This document shows, piece by piece, positions 56,066-64,000 of a DNA stretch of 64,000 bases (position 1 is the stretch's first letter; each line of letters begins with the position of its first letter). Where the stretch lies: the NCBI RefSeq assembly GCF_964026735.1, contig NZ_OZ034692.1, forward strand, positions 806,001-870,000, written 5' to 3'. The notes below the pieces were generated by a model. That model searched no databases and was not told the origin of the DNA. It was given only the letters and a program-made list of their open reading frames with translations. The position numbers and the translations under genes were made by a program. The stretch comes from Wolbachia endosymbiont (group E) of Neria commutata (GTDB lineage Bacteria; Pseudomonadota; Alphaproteobacteria; Rickettsiales; Anaplasmataceae).

Positions 56066-56647
56066 ATGCTTTTCGACTGCTTGATTATTTTCATTATTGT
56101 TCTATGCGTAATAATCTCGGTAACTAGGGGTTTTATAAAAGAGTTATGCGCACTAATGTTTTTATTTTTGTCAGTCTTCCTTACAGCTAACCATTACGAT
56201 TTCTTTACCATCAATTATAGCAAATATTTTGATTCTAAAGTTACGCTAAACATACTCTCCACAGCTTCTGTATTTATTATATTGAATCTTGTATTCATAA
56301 TAATAAACAACTGGCTAATGTACATACTATCCCCAATAAGGTTGGGATTTATTGACAGAGTTACTGGAATCTTTCTTGGAGTTTTTAGAGGAGTATTGCT
56401 TTCTTATGTACTATTTTTTGCTGTGCACTTGTATTGCTACACAGTATACGATAAAAAAGAAGAGCAGTCTAAAATAGAAGCAGAGGACGTATTGCCTAAT
56501 TGGATAATCAACTCACATTCTTATCAAGCTTTGTTTGTGAAAATAGAGGACGTAATTGATATGTATGTACCAGAATCATTGATATTAAAAATAAAAGAGA
56601 TTGGTGGAGAAGTGGCTGGCCAAGAAGAGCTTGTGGAAGAGGAATAA
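56066..56647 (+). CDS. CvpA family membrane protein
   Basis: A 193-residue protein with four membrane segments and the CvpA signature: FDCLIIFIIVLCVIISVTRG-FIKELCALMFLF at the N-terminus, then LVFIIINNWLMYILSPIRLG-FIDRVTGIFLGVFRGVLLSY. In E. coli CvpA is needed for colicin V export and affects envelope stress; in alphaproteobacteria its role is unclear. The C-terminal tail is acidic (GGEVAGQEELVEEE). It is 57 bases after ribE. Confidence 0.85.
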   Translation: MLFDCLIIFIIVLCVIISVTRGFIKELCALMFLFLSVFLTANHYDFFTINYSKYFDSKVTLNILSTASVFIILNLVFIIINNWLMYILSPIRLGFIDRVTGIFLGVFRGVLLSYVLFFAVHLYCYTVYDKKEEQSKIEAEDVLPNWIINSHSYQALFVKIEDVIDMYVPESLILKIKEIGGEVAGQEELVEEE

Positions 56648-56776
56648 CTCCTGCACATGCCTAATTAGCCATGCTAGGATTTTGCAAAGCGTTCTTTATA
56701 TTCCTTTAAATTATATAAATCTCTTTATTTAAAACTGAAGTTTTGCTATCCTCACATTTTAAATAGTTTAAGATTA

Positions 56777-58411
56777 ATGAATATAAACAAAAATGAATTT
56801 TTATTTCTTCCACTCGGTGGAGTGGGAAGAATTGGGATGAATGTTAGCCTATACCATTACCAAGGCAAGTGGATTATGATCGACCTTGGTATAGGTTTCG
56901 CAGATGAAACTATGCCGGGTGTTGAACTATTAATCGCTGATGTAGATTTTATCGCTCAAAGAAAAAAAGATTTGCTTGGAATAATTATTACACATGCACA
57001 CGAAGATCACTGTGGTGCAGTTCCACACCTGTGGGAAGAGCTTCAGTGCCCAATATTTACAACAAAGTTTACGGTTAATTTCCTAAAGGAAAAGCTAAAG
57101 GAATTTCGACTGGATGGTAAAGTGCCTGTGAAAGAGGTAGGTATAAATGGCACTATAGATTTGGGTCCATTTACTGTAGAGTTTATAAACATTACTCACT
57201 CAGTTCCAGAGGCAAATTCAATATTAATTAGTACTGAAGTGGGTAGTGCGCTGCATACAGGAGATTGGAAATTTGATCCTAAGCCGGTAGTTGGTCTAAC
57301 TTCCAATATCAAGCGTTTAAAAGAAATTGGCGATAAAGGTGATCTTCTTGCAACAGTATGTGATTCGACAAATATATTAAGCAAACACCATCCTGAGTCA
57401 GAAGGTGGAGTTTATAATAATATTTATAATGTAATCAAGCGATCTAAAAAATTAGTTGCTGTGTCACTATTTGCTTCAAATGTAGCACGTATTGAGACTA
57501 TTGCTAAAGCTGCACAAGCACTAAATAGAAAAGTAGTTTTGCTTGGTAGATCTTTATGGAGAATAGTAAAAGTTGCACAAAATAGTAGTTATTTAGGAGA
57601 TTGTCCTGAATTTCTAGAGGCAAAAGAAGCAGAGAATTATCCAAGAGACAAACTTGTGCTGCTTTGCACTGGTTGTCAAGGAGAGCCACTTGCAGCAACT
57701 GCAAGACTTGCTAATAAGAGTCATCAAGCTTTTAAAATGCAGCAAGGTGACACAATGATCTTTTCATCAAAAATCATTCCTGGAAATGAAACCCGTGCAC
57801 ATAATATGCTCAATTCTTTTATTGAGATGGGAGTAGAAGTTGTTACTGAAAAAACAGAGCATGTCCACGCTTCTGGGCATCCAACAAGAGACGAACTAAA
57901 GGAAATGTACTCTTTAATAAAACCGAGAATGTCCATTCCTGTACATGGTGAGTATATTCATACGCAGGCGCACGTAAAGTTTGCTAAAGAGTGTGGTGTC
58001 CCAAAAGCAATAATGATTGCACCAGGTGATGCTGTTAATTTGGAGAACGGAGAAATAGTTGATTCAGTTGACGTAGAGTACTTCGGTATTGATGGACTGT
58101 TGTTACGTCATCCAGAAAGCAGTGTTATAAAAATGCGCGCAAGAATGAGAGATGCTGGAGTAATTGTAGTTACAGCAATTGTGGACAGAAAAAATAAATT
58201 ATTAGCGAGACCTAAAGTATTTGCACCTGGTGTTTTTGAAATACTAGAAGATACAGCCATTGTAAAAGAAATAATCAAGAAAGTTGAGTCAGCGTTTAGT
58301 TTACAGCAGACAAAAAAAATTAAAAGCAAGATTGAGAGCTCAATATTTGGCATATTAAAGGAATATTTACTAAAGAGACCTATAGTCGAGGTTCAAATAG
58401 AACAGGTATGA
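56777..58411 (+). CDS. rnj: Ribonuclease J
   Basis: A 544-residue metallo-beta-lactamase/beta-CASP RNase with 5'-exo and endo activity in mRNA decay and rRNA maturation. The zinc motif HAHEDHCGA is at about residue 72; GDWKFDP (motif 3), CDSTNILSKHHPESEGG and the beta-CASP motifs CTGCQGEPLAATARLANKSH, GNETRAHNML and VHASGHPTRDEL, PVHGEYIHTQAHVKFAKECG follow. The C-terminal domain is short. It is 9 bases before tolB. Confidence 0.95.
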   Translation: MNINKNEFLFLPLGGVGRIGMNVSLYHYQGKWIMIDLGIGFADETMPGVELLIADVDFIAQRKKDLLGIIITHAHEDHCGAVPHLWEELQCPIFTTKFTVNFLKEKLKEFRLDGKVPVKEVGINGTIDLGPFTVEFINITHSVPEANSILISTEVGSALHTGDWKFDPKPVVGLTSNIKRLKEIGDKGDLLATVCDSTNILSKHHPESEGGVYNNIYNVIKRSKKLVAVSLFASNVARIETIAKAAQALNRKVVLLGRSLWRIVKVAQNSSYLGDCPEFLEAKEAENYPRDKLVLLCTGCQGEPLAATARLANKSHQAFKMQQGDTMIFSSKIIPGNETRAHNMLNSFIEMGVEVVTEKTEHVHASGHPTRDELKEMYSLIKPRMSIPVHGEYIHTQAHVKFAKECGVPKAIMIAPGDAVNLENGEIVDSVDVEYFGIDGLLLRHPESSVIKMRARMRDAGVIVVTAIVDRKNKLLARPKVFAPGVFEILEDTAIVKEIIKKVESAFSLQQTKKIKSKIESSIFGILKEYLLKRPIVEVQIEQV

Positions 58412-58420
58412 AATGAAAGA

Positions 58421-59692
58421 ATGAAGATATTCGTTCAGCTAGTATTACTTATTTCGTTATTTATTCCTTATTTTGCAAAAGCTGCTTTATATGTTGATAT
58501 AAAAAAAAACAGTGTTGATAACATTAGTCTTGTTGTATCTCAGTGTACATGTGAAACGGATCTGGAAAGTGAATTAAGCAAAAGTATCACAAAAATCATT
58601 GAAACAAATTTGTCTAATTGTGGCTTATTTAATGTAAAGAGTGGTGTAGAAACTGAGGTCAGATCATCCAAATCTTGGAAAAGTGATATACTACTTACAG
58701 TAGATTTAAGTGAAATATCAGGTAGTGCATTAGAGGTGTCGTTTCGATTGCTTGATACCTTTACGAAAAGAGAGCTTCTTACTGATTCAATTATCTTTTC
58801 AGCAAAAGACTGGAGAAAAATTGGTCATCTTATTTCAGATACAATACATGATAGATTAATTGGCGAGAAAGGGCATTTCAACACAAAAATTACGTATATC
58901 GCTGAAGAAAAAGATAGTAATGACAAATCTGTACGTAAAGTTGCTGTTATGAATCAAGATGGAAGTAATATAAAATATTTAACAAACGGCGATAAATTTG
59001 TATCAACGCCGAGATTTTCACCAAATGGAAAAAGCATCGTTTATATTTCATATTCAAATGGTAAAAGCTATATAATACTAAGAAATTTAAAAGACAACAC
59101 TGAATCAGTTATTAGCGCATTTGAAGGTGTCATTTCTGCTCCAAGATTTTCTCCTGATGGTAAATCTCTTTTAATCTCCCACTCATCCGATGGTGAAACT
59201 AATATATTATCTTTAGATTTAAACAGTAAGTACACAAAAAAAATCACTAAAAACTCAGCTATCAGCACCTCTCCTTCATTTTCTCCAGATCAAAAATATA
59301 TGGTTTTCAGTTCTGATATAAGTGGAAGCCAGCAACTGTACATTATAGATTTTACTAAAAAAGATAAAAAACCTAAAAGAATTAGTTTTGGAAAAGGGAG
59401 ATATGCAACACCTGTTTGGTCACCAAAAGGTGATTTAATCGCTTTTACCAAAACTCAATCAGGAAAATTCTATATAGGGGTCATGAAGCCAAATGGCAAA
59501 GAAGAACGTTTGCTTTCAGAAGGACACAAGATTGAATCTCCGGCGTGGTTACCAAATAATAGAGAAATTATTTTTACAAAAACAGAATCATTTAATAATT
59601 CCAAATTATATTTAGTAGATTTAGTAAAGAAAAGCCAAAAAATAGTTTCTACTCCAACAAGTGCTTCTCTAGCAGATTGGTCCTACTTGTAA
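58421..59692 (+). CDS. tolB: Tol-Pal system protein TolB
   Basis: A 423-residue periplasmic protein of the Tol-Pal system, which keeps the outer membrane attached during division. A signal peptide (IFVQLVLLISLFIPYFAKA), an N-terminal alpha/beta domain to about residue 165, then a six-bladed propeller with the repeated signature FSPDGKS (FSPNGKSIVYISY, FSPDGKSLLISHS, FSPDQKYMVFSSD, WSPKGDLIAFTKT). It follows rnj by 9 bases, and a short hairpin comes after the stop. Confidence 0.95.
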   Translation: MKIFVQLVLLISLFIPYFAKAALYVDIKKNSVDNISLVVSQCTCETDLESELSKSITKIIETNLSNCGLFNVKSGVETEVRSSKSWKSDILLTVDLSEISGSALEVSFRLLDTFTKRELLTDSIIFSAKDWRKIGHLISDTIHDRLIGEKGHFNTKITYIAEEKDSNDKSVRKVAVMNQDGSNIKYLTNGDKFVSTPRFSPNGKSIVYISYSNGKSYIILRNLKDNTESVISAFEGVISAPRFSPDGKSLLISHSSDGETNILSLDLNSKYTKKITKNSAISTSPSFSPDQKYMVFSSDISGSQQLYIIDFTKKDKKPKRISFGKGRYATPVWSPKGDLIAFTKTQSGKFYIGVMKPNGKEERLLSEGHKIESPAWLPNNREIIFTKTESFNNSKLYLVDLVKKSQKIVSTPTSASLADWSYL

Positions 59693-59722
59693 AACATTGG
59701 ACATACTGTAATTGCTATTGAG

Positions 59723-59745
59723 TAATGGGGAGACATACTCCATTA
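59723..59745 (+). terminator. Weak terminator after tolB
   Basis: An imperfect stem of about 8 bp (taatgggg / ctccatta) around acata, followed by ttttag. It is 30 bases after the tolB stop. Confidence 0.45.
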
Positions 59746-59842
59746 TTTTAGCACGAAGTAACAAATTCAATAGACCTGCTGCGAATCAAGGGATGAAAAT
59801 TTAGAATATTAGATTAGATAAAAACATTAAGAAGTAAGATTA

Positions 59843-60046
59843 AAACCCATGCCGCAAATTCACAATATCCGCAATAATATTAAATCTCAAGTTGTATTTC
59901 TTCTGAAAATTGCGGTAAACATTTGACATTATTTTGAAGATTTTTATCTCGCGAATTTTATTTTCCACACGCATCCTGAACGATGCCAACTTTCGATTAT
60001 GCTCCTTTTGCACCTCCGTTAATGGCTTTTTACCGCTTCCCTGAAC
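59843..60046 (-). mobile_element. IS5-family fragment (3' end, inverted)
   Basis: On the - strand it encodes the transposase C-terminus (KKPLTEVQKEHNRKLASFRM...VNLRHGF). It stands back to back with the complete copy 3, about 18 bases away, so two insertions in opposite orientations, or an inversion between them, are implied. Confidence 0.8.
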
Positions 60047-60063
60047 GGATACCATTTCTATTA

Positions 60064-61040
60064 GACCCCCTGCGAAAAGGCAGAAAGTAGGTAAAAACGA
60101 CTAAAAAGCATGTAAAATGAAAGTTTAGAAGAGGGAAGATGGCAATAAGTTACGTAAAAATAGCAAAAACACCATATATTTTTAGACAATTGACAGGGCT
60201 CACAACATCTGAATTTGAAAAAATTGTGGCAAAAGTGCGTCCAGAGTGGGAAAAAATGGAGGCGAAAAAGAAATGTCACGGAAGAAAATCGCATGTTGAG
60301 GAGCTAGAAGACAGGATTTTATGTGTTCTAATTTATTACAGAACGTACATAACGCATCCATTTTTAGGGTTTTTGTTTAATTTGCACAACTCAAATATTT
60401 GCCGACTTTTGAAGAAAATGGAGCCATTATTGGCCAAAAAATTACTATAAAAAAGGATAGAACGCTGACTCCAGAAAGGATTTAAAAATTTTAGCAGATG
60501 TCACGGAGCAACCGATACAGCGGCCAAAAGACGCAAAAAAACGTAAAAAATCTTATTCCAGAAAGAAAAAAATGACCACAATAAAAACCGAAATTGTGAT
60601 TGAGGGAAATGGGCAGATTTTGTCGGTTTCAAAGTCACATCGAGGTCGAATTCACGATTTTCGCATAAGGAAACAGGAAAAATTGTTGGCCAAAGATAGC
60701 ATAAAATATGCTGATTCTGGCTATCAAGGTTGGCAAAAACTGCAGAAAAATGTTGTGATTCCGTACAAAAAATACCGTAAAAAGCCACTAACGGAGGTGC
60801 AAAAGGAGCATAATCGAAAGTTGGCATCGTTCAGGATGCGTGTGGAAAATAAGATTAGAGAGATCAAAATTTTTAAGATTATGTCAAATATTTACCGCAA
60901 TTTTCAGAAGAAATACAACTTGAGATTTAATATTATTGCGGGTATTGTGAATTTGCGGCATGGTTTTTAATAATTTTTGGGCTGGGGATTTCTTACCAGA
61001 TTTTATCAGCAACTTGCTTCACGTTGTTTCGCAGGGGGTC
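60064..61040 (+). mobile_element. IS5-family insertion sequence, copy 3
   Basis: 977 bp between GACCCCCTGCGAAA and TTTCGCAGGGGGTC, flanked by a TA direct duplication (60062-60063 and 61041-61042). This copy shows the ends best. Confidence 0.9.
60139..60970 (+). pseudogene. IS5-family transposase, copy 3, frameshifted
   Basis: Same gene as copy 1. It has GAG where copy 1 has TAG, but lost one A in a run at about 60438, a T near 60482 and has changes near 60530, so the N-terminal (to about 60450) and C-terminal (from 60572) halves lie in different frames. Inactive. Confidence 0.88.
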
Positions 61041-61087
61041 TATTGATTATTTTGATAGCGTAGGAGTTCCATGAGCTGAAATCTATT

Positions 61088-62182
61088 TTAAAATATATTG
61101 GTTTTCGATTTCATCAACCTTTTCACATACGCATCTGTTAGAATACTTCTTGCTGTTTCAGCTAACATTTCTTCTAGGCGTCTGGGACAAACTCTTTCTA
61201 GTTCAACATCTTCTTTCTTAGCACCTTCTTTAGCAAGATAACATTTAACAACCCCTACACTTCTACTCAACAACTCTCTTGTCTCCATTCCTTTCTTATA
61301 TTGGCTTTGTATAATGCTTTCTATCTCATTAGCATATAGAGGGTAGGCGTTTTTCCATCTCTCTATATTTTCACCTCTTTTCAATGCTTTTCGTATGTTT
61401 GCATTCGATAAATAATCTGCCAACTCACTTGGATCAGTTGCAAATAAGAATTGGTAAAATGACACACTGCTGTTGCCAATCTTCTCATTCTACATTTCAC
61501 GAATCTTATCCCTACAGTTACCCCAATACTTGAATAGTTCAGAATCCTTTGTCCAACTTGGTGTTATTTGCGAGTTGAATCTTACGGATTGTCCATCTTC
61601 GAGTGTAATTTTTGTTTCATGGTAGAATGTACTTAAAGCCTGCCTTATCATAACTTCTGCTATATCTCTTGCAGTATCTTCTCGCTTTTTTTGACATTGA
61701 ACAGCTTCATTTGCACCCAACTTTGACAGAGCATTTACTTCATCTGTACGGCCCTCGCGAATAGCAACATTCAGTTGAAAAACTTCAACAGCCAAATAAA
61801 GAGCCAGTTTGTTTTTATTGGAACCACACGTTGTAAAAACATTTGCACCCAACTTTAACAGAGCATTTACTGCATCTGTACGGCCTTTGCAAATAGCAAC
61901 ATGCAAAGGAGCCTGATTTCTAGTAAGAACAGAGCAGCTACCAAATTGAAAAGTATGAACGTCTCGATAACTATCAATTCGCATATTAACTTTTGCACCA
62001 GCTTTTACCATAACCCTTATCATTTCTGCATCGCCTATATCAGCAGCAATGAATAGAGGGGCAGTAAATGTTGTAGTTAAAGTATTAGGATTTGCTCCCG
62101 CTGCTAGCAAGTTACAAACCTTATCTAAGTTACCTTCAAGAGCAGCATCAATAAGCTGATCATCTAGTTGTTCTTGACTCAC
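61088..62182 (-). pseudogene. Ankyrin-repeat protein gene with an in-frame amber stop
   Basis: GTG at 62182 behind GGAGG is the best start; the longer TTG start at 62194 has no such support. Residues 10-170 are ankyrin repeats (DAALEGNLDKVCNLLAAGAN; TAPLFIAADIGDAEMIRVMV; APLHVAICKGRTDAVNALLK, LGANVFTTCG). A TAG at 61492-61490 follows DKIREM; the same frame continues NEKIGNSSVSFYQFLFATDP for another 133 codons to 61088. The product is either a 230-residue truncated ankyrin protein or a read-through of about 364. The IS630 begins only 20 bases upstream, so the native promoter is gone or replaced by IS sequence. Confidence 0.8.
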
Positions 62183-62201
62183 AATTTCCTCCAACCTAGA
62201 C

Positions 62202-63134
62202 TATAGTACTTTCCAAAGCAAATGATAACTGTATAATGACCATTTAGGCATGTAGGAAAAGTGATGGTATACAGTGTTGATTTAAGAGAGAAAGCAGTAT
62301 CTTTGGTTAAAAAAGGAAAGCCAAAGGAAGAGGTTGCAGAACTTTTGGAGATAGGAATAGCAACGTTATACAGATGGCTAAAAAAGAAGGCTGCAGGTGA
62401 GAGCTTAAAACCAGCAAAAATGAGTGGTTTTATAAGAAAAATAGATCCAAAAATGCTGAAAGAGTATGTTAAAAAACACCCAGATCAGACGCTAATGGAG
62501 ATGAAACAAAACCTAGGATTTGGGATAAATTCGATCTGGTATAGGCTGAAGCAGTTAAAATCACAAGAAAAAAAAGACCACGCTTTACCGAGAGCGGAAC
62601 CACGAAGATAGGCAAAAATTTGTCGAAAAAGTTGCCAAAATAGACCATGAAAGCATTGTGTATATAGATGAAGCAGGAGTCGATAATAGGCTATACCCAG
62701 AATATGGAAGAGCTCCACGAGGGGGAGAAAATTTATGCAGACATTACGGGCAAAAAACGCGAGAGAATCAGTATGACAGGTGGGTGGATTAAGAAAAATT
62801 TTATTGCGCCCATGACCTTCACTGGAGGGTGCGATAAGGATGTATTCAATGCGTAGCTGGAGCAAATATTGCTACCAAAGTTGCCTGTTGGTACAACTAT
62901 AATTATGGATAATGCTGCTTTTCATAAAACCGCTAAAACAAGGGAATTAATAGAATCTATAGGTTGCTATTTGCTCTATCTTCCTACGTACTCACCAGAT
63001 CTGAATCCAATTGAGCATTGCTGGCATACGATTAAAAGCTGGCTCAGGACTCGCATGCATCAGCAGGATAATCTACACCTTTTGGTTGGTAAGGCGATTA
63101 TGGAAGTTTATCACTTGTATTAGAAAGTACTATA
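62202..63134 (+). mobile_element. IS630-family insertion sequence, decayed
   Basis: Ends TATAGTACTTTC and its complement GAAAGTACTATA; IS630 elements insert at TA. The + strand carries an HTH protein (62261-62611: EEVAELLEIGIATLYRWLKK) and a DDE part. The change of frame at an A8 run (62568-62575) may be the normal transposition frameshift of the family. A later shift in a G5 run near 62720 and a TAG at 62854-62856 (expected Trp, FNA*LEQ) are damage. The catalytic TTIIMDNAAFHKT and YSPDLNPIEHCWHTIK are still readable. Confidence 0.88.
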
Positions 63135-63301
63135 CACAGTTCAGTTGTTATGTATTCTGGTGAGGAAGTCAACTATTTTAGGTCTAACCATCATAGCTTA
63201 GCAGTAGTAGAATTTCTCTTTGTCAGGTTATAGGTTAAAAAGGTTGCTAATCAGTATATCTGAATGTAATATTTAGTTAACATCATAAACAAAACAATTT
63301 A

Positions 63302-64000
63302 ATGGAAAATAGTTATAACGCTGATTCAATAAAAATCCTTAGGGGCCTTGATGCCGTAAGAAAACGTCCAGGTATGTACATCGGTGATACTGATGATGGA
63401 TCTGGCTTACATCATATGGTGTATGAGGTTGTTGATAACGCAATAGATGAATCTTTAGCCGGATATTGTGATAAAATCGAAATTAGCATTAATGAAGATG
63501 GTTCAGTATCCGTAACTGATAATGGTCGTGGCATTCCAACTGATATTCATGAAGAAGAGGGAATATCAGCAGCAGAAGTAATAATGACTCAACTCCATGC
63601 TGGCGGTAAATTTGATAACAATACATATAAAGTTTCTGGTGGTTTGCATGGAGTTGGAATTTCAGTTGTAAATGCACTATCAAGCTGGTTAGAGCTCACT
63701 ATTTGGCGCAATAAAAAAGAACATTTCATTCGTTTTGAAAATGGTGATTCTACTCAGCCTTTAAAAATAGTAAATGAAAACACAAATAAAAGAGGAACTA
63801 AAGTCACTTTTATGCCATCAACAGAGACTTTTAATGGTATTAATTTTAGTTTCTCAACTCTTGAAAGCCACATAAGAGAATTAGCGTTTTTAAATTCAAG
63901 CATTAGTATTAATTTACGTGATTTACGTAATAACCCACCAACAGAGTCTCATTTCAATCAGACTGATCAGTCAGGGGGAAATTTTGGTACGGCAAATTTT
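63302..64000 (+). CDS. gyrB: DNA gyrase subunit B (5' part, runs off the window)
   Basis: The ATPase subunit of gyrase. The first 233 codons are in the window: [40 protein letters not shown] (GHKL N-box with catalytic Glu and Asn), [20 protein letters not shown] and the lid [20 protein letters not shown]. It binds ATP and closes the N-gate during supercoiling. The start at 63302 gives the normal N-terminus. No promoter motif stands out in the 167 bases between IS630 and the ATG. Confidence 0.96.
   Translation, partial: MENSYNADSIKILRGLDAVRKRPGMYIGDTDDGSGLHHMVYEVVDNAIDESLAGYCDKIEISINEDGSVSVTDNGRGIPTDIHEEEGISAAEVIMTQLHAGGKFDNNTYKVSGGLHGVGISVVNALSSWLELTIWRNKKEHFIRFENGDSTQPLKIVNENTNKRGTKVTFMPSTETFNGINFSFSTLESHIRELAFLNSSISINLRDLRNNPPTESHFNQTDQSGGNFGTANF

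Noticed and set aside
62261..62611. The 116-residue HTH ORF as an independent regulator.
   Set aside because: It is the first reading frame of the IS630 transposase; the DDE part follows directly after an A8 slip site within the same terminal repeats.
12716..62856. Five otherwise open frames are interrupted by TAG (two ankyrin genes, an IS5, an IS4 and an IS630 transposase), which could hint at amber suppression or recoding.
   Set aside because: TAG is also used as the normal final stop of intact genes here (for example tatA and rpoH), sister IS copies have a sense codon at the same place, and other genes are broken by TAA or frameshifts. Ordinary decay explains it.
1..64000. CRISPR array.
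   Set aside because: No set of regularly spaced identical repeats with unique spacers was seen, and no cas gene is present. The repeats found are palindromes, direct pairs or IS ends.

Overview
The window is from an arthropod-type Wolbachia chromosome (Rickettsiales, Alphaproteobacteria). The base composition is AT-rich. A complete cytochrome oxidase cluster, a VirB2-like pilin, a Wsp-like outer membrane protein and short alpha-type ProRS sit among ankyrin genes, phage and gene-transfer-agent relics, Wolbachia-style palindromic repeats and four IS families (IS4, IS5, IS481, IS630). The strain cannot be named from sequence alone.

Layout. 1-8.1 kb: prmC, an ABC ATPase, tatA, a phosphate-binding protein, virB2, then coxB-coxA-ctaB and a tiny membrane ORF. 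8.1-20.2 kb: accessory region with a GIY-YIG relic, a three-gene unit headed by an 830-residue coiled-coil protein behind an attenuator-like leader, an HK97-type prohead protease, an ankyrin gene with an amber stop, and a gene-transfer-agent 'megatron' (gp15-like) tail gene broken by a stop, an IS5 insertion and two frameshifts; then two unknown proteins. 20.2-40.4 kb: mostly housekeeping (dcd, argD-like, qor, pepA, an exported intradiol dioxygenase, tRNA-Pro, clpA, a membrane J-protein, surf1, bfr, dciA, rho, surE, ialB-like, rpoH) with a lone P2-type tail-tube gene and small orphans. 40.5-50.5 kb: a small outer-membrane-protein gene is split by a 9.5 kb block bounded by two 1609-bp direct IS4 copies and a perfect 10-bp direct repeat. 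The block carries a 5'-truncated WH2 (actin-binding) gene, proS, acpS, pccB and a mosaic of broken IS elements. 50.6-59.7 kb: glmU, pheS, two unknown ORFs, ribE, cvpA, rnj, tolB. 59.7-64 kb: IS5 pieces, an ankyrin gene with an amber stop, a decayed IS630 and the start of gyrB.

The clearest unusual signals are the IS4-bounded block carrying essential genes with a single outer target duplication, the IS-decapitated WH2 gene inside it, the coiled-coil operon with promoter, intrinsic terminator and start codon in tight series, and reconstructable decay of several genes by single stops, a 10-bp tandem duplication or homopolymer slips. All assignments come from reading motifs and comparing copies within the window; no database search was run.
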